Assembly (NCBI GenBank): GCA_947175285.1
Contig: CAMWMM010000151.1
Span: 1-9,659 of the forward strand
Direction of reading: 5' to 3'
Length of the DNA stretch: 9,659 nt
From: an uncultured Lachnospiraceae bacterium
Lineage (GTDB): Bacteria > Bacillota_A > Clostridia > Lachnospirales > Lachnospiraceae
Notes under the pieces: model-generated
What the model was told of the DNA's origin: nothing
The model's database searches: none
What the model saw: the letters and a program-made list of their open reading frames with translations, nothing else
Program-made: the position numbers and the translations under genes
Shown: piece after piece, positions 7,095-9,659 of the stretch
Layout: each line of letters begins with the position of its first letter
Numbering within the stretch: the stretch's first letter is position 1

Positions 7095-9029
7095 ATGGAT
7101 ATGATTATCGAAAACGGAAAATTAAAGAAAATGAGATGGCTGTTCGTTGTTTTAACAGCCGCAATTCCCATCTTTTTTCTTCCCAAACTGTTCACAAATA
7201 TGAAGTTGTATGACTTGGTTAGAAAAAATAAAATTGATATGAGCGTTACCTTTACATATACGGGAAACAGACAAATCAAGTGTTATAATGAAAATCCTGA
7301 CGACCCGGAAAGCATGAGTTATGTTTTCCTTCCTTCCTACGCGGATATGGAGCTTGATGTAGAGGTGACTGCAGACCGGGTGGATTTTACGGGCGGAGAA
7401 AAAACAATAACGGTTGTTGCCGGAGAGCATGTCTCCTGCTGTTTTGAACCGGGAATCCCTTACCGGATGTATTTCTATAACGTTTCCGGGACGGAAATCG
7501 GAAGCAGGGAGGTTACTTTTCTAAAATCGGGCGGTCTGCCGGTAATGTATGTAACGACTCAGACCGGCGGTATGGACAGGCTTGATGCTGACAAAACCTA
7601 TAAAGAAAAGGGATCCATAGAATTTCTGGACGCACAGGGAGAATTTGTTTGTGCGGATGAATTAAGGAGTATTTCGGGAAGGGGCAATCAAACTTTCACC
7701 TATGAAAAAAAGTCGTATCAGCTTAACTTGAGCGCGCCCGTAGATTTCATGGGAATGGGCGAATCAGATACATGGATATTGCTTTGCAATGTCTATGACC
7801 CCGCCTATATCAGAAATAAACTGACATACGAGATGGCTTTGCAGGCAGGAATGCCGGGAAGTCCGAAATCAGAATATATTGACGTATATTTTAACGGTGT
7901 CTATGCCGGAATGTATCAATTATGTGAAAAAGCAGAAATCGGAGAAAACCGGCTGGAGATTGCGGATTTGGAAATGCAGAACCGGGCTTTGAACGGAGAT
8001 GCCCTGGATTATGCCGATACTTTTGTTATGGAAAACGGAAAAAGCAAGGGAACCCGGCTTGCACGTAATCCGGAGGATATCACGGGCGGCTATCTGATTG
8101 AACATGACTATGGTGAAAAATACGGCGAAGTGACAAGCGGGTTTATAACCGATACGGACGAACATTTTACATTGAAAAATCCGGTTCATGCTTCAGAAGC
8201 GGAGCTTCTCTATATCAGCGGACTCATGCAGGAAATTGAAGACGCCATTATGGCAGAGGACGGCTGTAATCCCACGACCGGTAAATATTATACGGAATAT
8301 ATTGATTTGGAATCGTGGGCTGACAAATATTTAGTTGAAGAAATCACGCGCAATAACGGTGGTGGCAGTACCAGCTCTTACTTCTATAAACCGCAGGACG
8401 AAATCAGTACAAAAGTATATGGCGGGCCGGTATGGGATTACGATAAGGGTTATGGCAATGCCAGCGGCTATAATAAGAACACGCGTGACCTTGCTTTTCT
8501 TACGCTGCATGCAGATTATACGAGTTGGTTCTATTACCTGTATCAGCATGAGGATTTTGTAGAAATGGTCAAAAAGGAATACCGGGAGAAGTTTTCAGAT
8601 TACCTGACAGAAATGTCAGAAATTAAAGCTGATGAATATCTGGCGCAGATAGAAGCCTCTGCAATACTTGACCAAGCGCGTTTCGGGCATGTATACAGGA
8701 CGTTGGATGAAAATCTGAATATTCCTTTTCAAACGGACAACTATATACAACATGTACAGGCGATTAAACAGTTCATTCGGGAGCGAAAGGCATTTTTAGA
8801 TGAGGTGTGGATTGAGAATGCACCGATTTGTATGGTACATTTTAAAGATGCCGAAGGCAGCGGGAATCGTTGTGTCGGCGTTATCTCCGGTGAATGTATT
8901 GAGCAGCTTCCGGCCGTAGAAGGGGACGGTTTACAATTTCTTGGCTGGAAAATTGAGGAATCCGAAGAGTTTTTGACGACACAGACGCCAGTTACGGAGG
9001 AAATGACCGTATATGCCGTATGGCAGTAA
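7095..9029 (+). CDS. CotH kinase-domain protein, membrane-anchored, with C-terminal InlB/Flg_new-like repeat
   Basis: CotH-family proteins are atypical protein kinases; Bacillus subtilis CotH phosphorylates spore-coat proteins. This 644-residue protein has an N-terminal membrane anchor or uncleaved signal at about 14-31, a beta-rich region at about 45-185, and the CotH domain at about 190-570. Family motifs are ISGRGNQTF (193-201), KKSYQLNLS, WILLCNVYDPAYIRNKL (227-243), YIDVYFNGVYAGMYQLCEK, GGYLIEHDYGE, NNGGGSTSSYFYK and GPVWDYDKGYGN with Asp448/Asp450 as presumed metal-binding residues. Residues 577-644 (FLGWKIEESE then VTEEMTVYAVWQ) look like one InlB/Flg_new-type beta-grasp repeat, common in extracellular proteins. 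The ribosome-binding site is weak (GAAAG at 7085-7089). It sits 19 bp after hemW and 30 bp before a VTC-domain gene. It is not an orthologue of Bacillus coat CotH, so I give no symbol. Confidence 0.88.
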   Translation: MDMIIENGKLKKMRWLFVVLTAAIPIFFLPKLFTNMKLYDLVRKNKIDMSVTFTYTGNRQIKCYNENPDDPESMSYVFLPSYADMELDVEVTADRVDFTGGEKTITVVAGEHVSCCFEPGIPYRMYFYNVSGTEIGSREVTFLKSGGLPVMYVTTQTGGMDRLDADKTYKEKGSIEFLDAQGEFVCADELRSISGRGNQTFTYEKKSYQLNLSAPVDFMGMGESDTWILLCNVYDPAYIRNKLTYEMALQAGMPGSPKSEYIDVYFNGVYAGMYQLCEKAEIGENRLEIADLEMQNRALNGDALDYADTFVMENGKSKGTRLARNPEDITGGYLIEHDYGEKYGEVTSGFITDTDEHFTLKNPVHASEAELLYISGLMQEIEDAIMAEDGCNPTTGKYYTEYIDLESWADKYLVEEITRNNGGGSTSSYFYKPQDEISTKVYGGPVWDYDKGYGNASGYNKNTRDLAFLTLHADYTSWFYYLYQHEDFVEMVKKEYREKFSDYLTEMSEIKADEYLAQIEASAILDQARFGHVYRTLDENLNIPFQTDNYIQHVQAIKQFIRERKAFLDEVWIENAPICMVHFKDAEGSGNRCVGVISGECIEQLPAVEGDGLQFLGWKIEESEEFLTTQTPVTEEMTVYAVWQ

Positions 9030-9059
9030 ACCCAAACAATAATCTGGCAAAAAAGGAGT

Positions 9060-9626
9060 ATGGACATTAAGGTGAAAAAGAACGACCCTGGCGAGGCTTT
9101 AAAATACCGGCATGAATTCAAATATCTGTGTACGGATGCTCAGCTTATCATGCTGGATGTACGATTGAAAGGAATCATGTCCAAAGACATTCATGCCGGC
9201 GATTACGGCAGATATCTGATAAAAAGTTTATATTTCGACGATATGGACGACGGTTGTCTGGCAGAGAATGAAGACGGAACGGCTCCAAGAGAAAAATACC
9301 GTATACGAATTTATAATCATGACATAAGCAGGATTAGTCTGGAATGCAAACGCAAGGAAAACGATAAGGTAAATAAGCAGACCTGCCTTCTGACACAGGA
9401 ACAATATGACTGGCTCGTATGGAACAGAAATGCCGGAGACCCGGCTGTACTTCCGCCGCTGGCAAGGAAACTTCTGGTTCTGAAAATGAGCAGAAAAATG
9501 GAGCCGAAGGTGATTGTAAGTTATGAAAGAACCCCTTATGTTTATCCAAACGGAAATGTAAGAATTACTTTTGAACGTAATATCGCCTCTTCTTCCGTAA
9601 TTGAAGAATTTTTTCGTAAGGAATGA
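9060..9626 (+). CDS. VTC-domain (polyphosphate polymerase-type) protein, apparently truncated or frameshifted at its C-terminus
   Basis: VTC domains are triphosphate-tunnel folds; in yeast Vtc4 the domain polymerises ATP into polyphosphate. The 188-residue frame shows the tunnel motifs in order: YRHEFKYL (16-23, basic residue on strand 1), SLYFDD (56-61), REKYRIRIYN (77-86, Arg81/Arg83), LECKRKENDKVNKQ (94-107), VSYERTPYVYPNGNVRITF (153-171, Arg157/Arg168). It ends at TGA 9624-9626, before the expected last strands of the domain, which carry an E-V-K-type motif with a metal-binding Glu; intact family members are typically 30-60 residues longer. A TTTTTT run (9609-9614) lies just before the stop, so a frameshift is possible. 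The start is odd: AAGGAG (9053-9058) is 1 nt from the ATG, and GTG 9072 is an in-frame alternative. It follows the CotH gene by 30 bp, a recurring pairing in clostridia. Confidence 0.82.
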   Translation: MDIKVKKNDPGEALKYRHEFKYLCTDAQLIMLDVRLKGIMSKDIHAGDYGRYLIKSLYFDDMDDGCLAENEDGTAPREKYRIRIYNHDISRISLECKRKENDKVNKQTCLLTQEQYDWLVWNRNAGDPAVLPPLARKLLVLKMSRKMEPKVIVSYERTPYVYPNGNVRITFERNIASSSVIEEFFRKE

Positions 9627-9659
9627 GGTAAGCGGCAGATTTTACATTCCGGGCAGCAG
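9627..9659 (+). other. Possible continuation of the VTC domain beyond the stop, cut by the window edge
   Basis: After TGA 9624-9626 both the same frame (GKRQILHSGQQ) and the +1 frame (reading NEVSGRFYIPGS from 9622) stay open to the window edge. Either could be the lost C-terminus: the first after a nonsense change, the second after a one-base insertion in the T-run. Nothing else is recognisable here. Confidence 0.4.

Noticed and set aside
1..9659. CRISPR arrays, insertion sequences, tRNA or rRNA genes
   Set aside because: No spaced direct repeats, transposase frames, terminal inverted repeats with target duplications or tRNA cloverleaf patterns were seen on either strand by eye.

Overview
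The window looks like chromosome from a low-to-mid GC, endospore-forming Gram-positive anaerobe. A clostridial genus, plausibly Lachnospiraceae, is the best guess. The evidence is two sporulation/germination genes (gpr, spoIIP), a CotH-family protein, A-rich Shine-Dalgarno sequences, and the gene order rpsT / gpr-spoIIP-(membrane protein)-lepA-hemW. That order matches the Bacillus subtilis neighbourhood rpsT-gpr-spoIIP-yqxA-lepA-hemW, with two differences. First, rpsT is divergent from gpr. Second, the hrcA-grpE-dnaK-dnaJ heat-shock cluster that usually follows hemW is replaced by a cotH-like gene and a VTC (polyphosphate polymerase) domain gene.

Layout. Positions 1-60 are the Gly/Ser/His-rich tail of a plus-strand gene. 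It converges on rpsT (minus strand, TTG start), and a shared 12-bp hairpin terminator lies between them. The ~210-bp divergent region holds a near-perfect housekeeping promoter for rpsT and a sigma-G-like promoter for gpr. gpr (spore germination protease) is followed after 84-90 bp by spoIIP (engulfment peptidoglycan hydrolase), with a sigma-E-like promoter in the gap. A second transcription unit appears to start at a sigma-A-like promoter near 2942-2970. It runs through an unrecognised two-pass membrane protein, lepA (EF4), hemW (radical-SAM haem chaperone), a 644-aa membrane-anchored CotH-kinase-domain protein with a C-terminal InlB/Flg_new-like repeat, and a VTC-domain gene. All gaps in this unit are short (17-30 bp) and no terminator is visible.

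How the genes relate. gpr and spoIIP are two sporulation functions: SASP degradation at germination, and septal peptidoglycan hydrolysis at engulfment. Each seems to have its own compartment-specific promoter. lepA, hemW and the membrane protein are vegetative housekeeping genes. The cotH-VTC pair is the accessory part. CotH proteins are protein kinases in Bacillus spore coats, and VTC domains make inorganic polyphosphate in yeast. Their pairing in bacteria points to an incompletely described envelope or polyphosphate system.

Most notable anomalies: the VTC reading frame stops at 188 aa, before the conserved C-terminal Glu-containing metal-binding strand, just after a TTTTTT run, and plausible continuation can be read in two frames up to the window edge; the VTC Shine-Dalgarno is only 1 nt from the ATG; rpsT uses a TTG start; the yqxA position is occupied by an unrelated protein.
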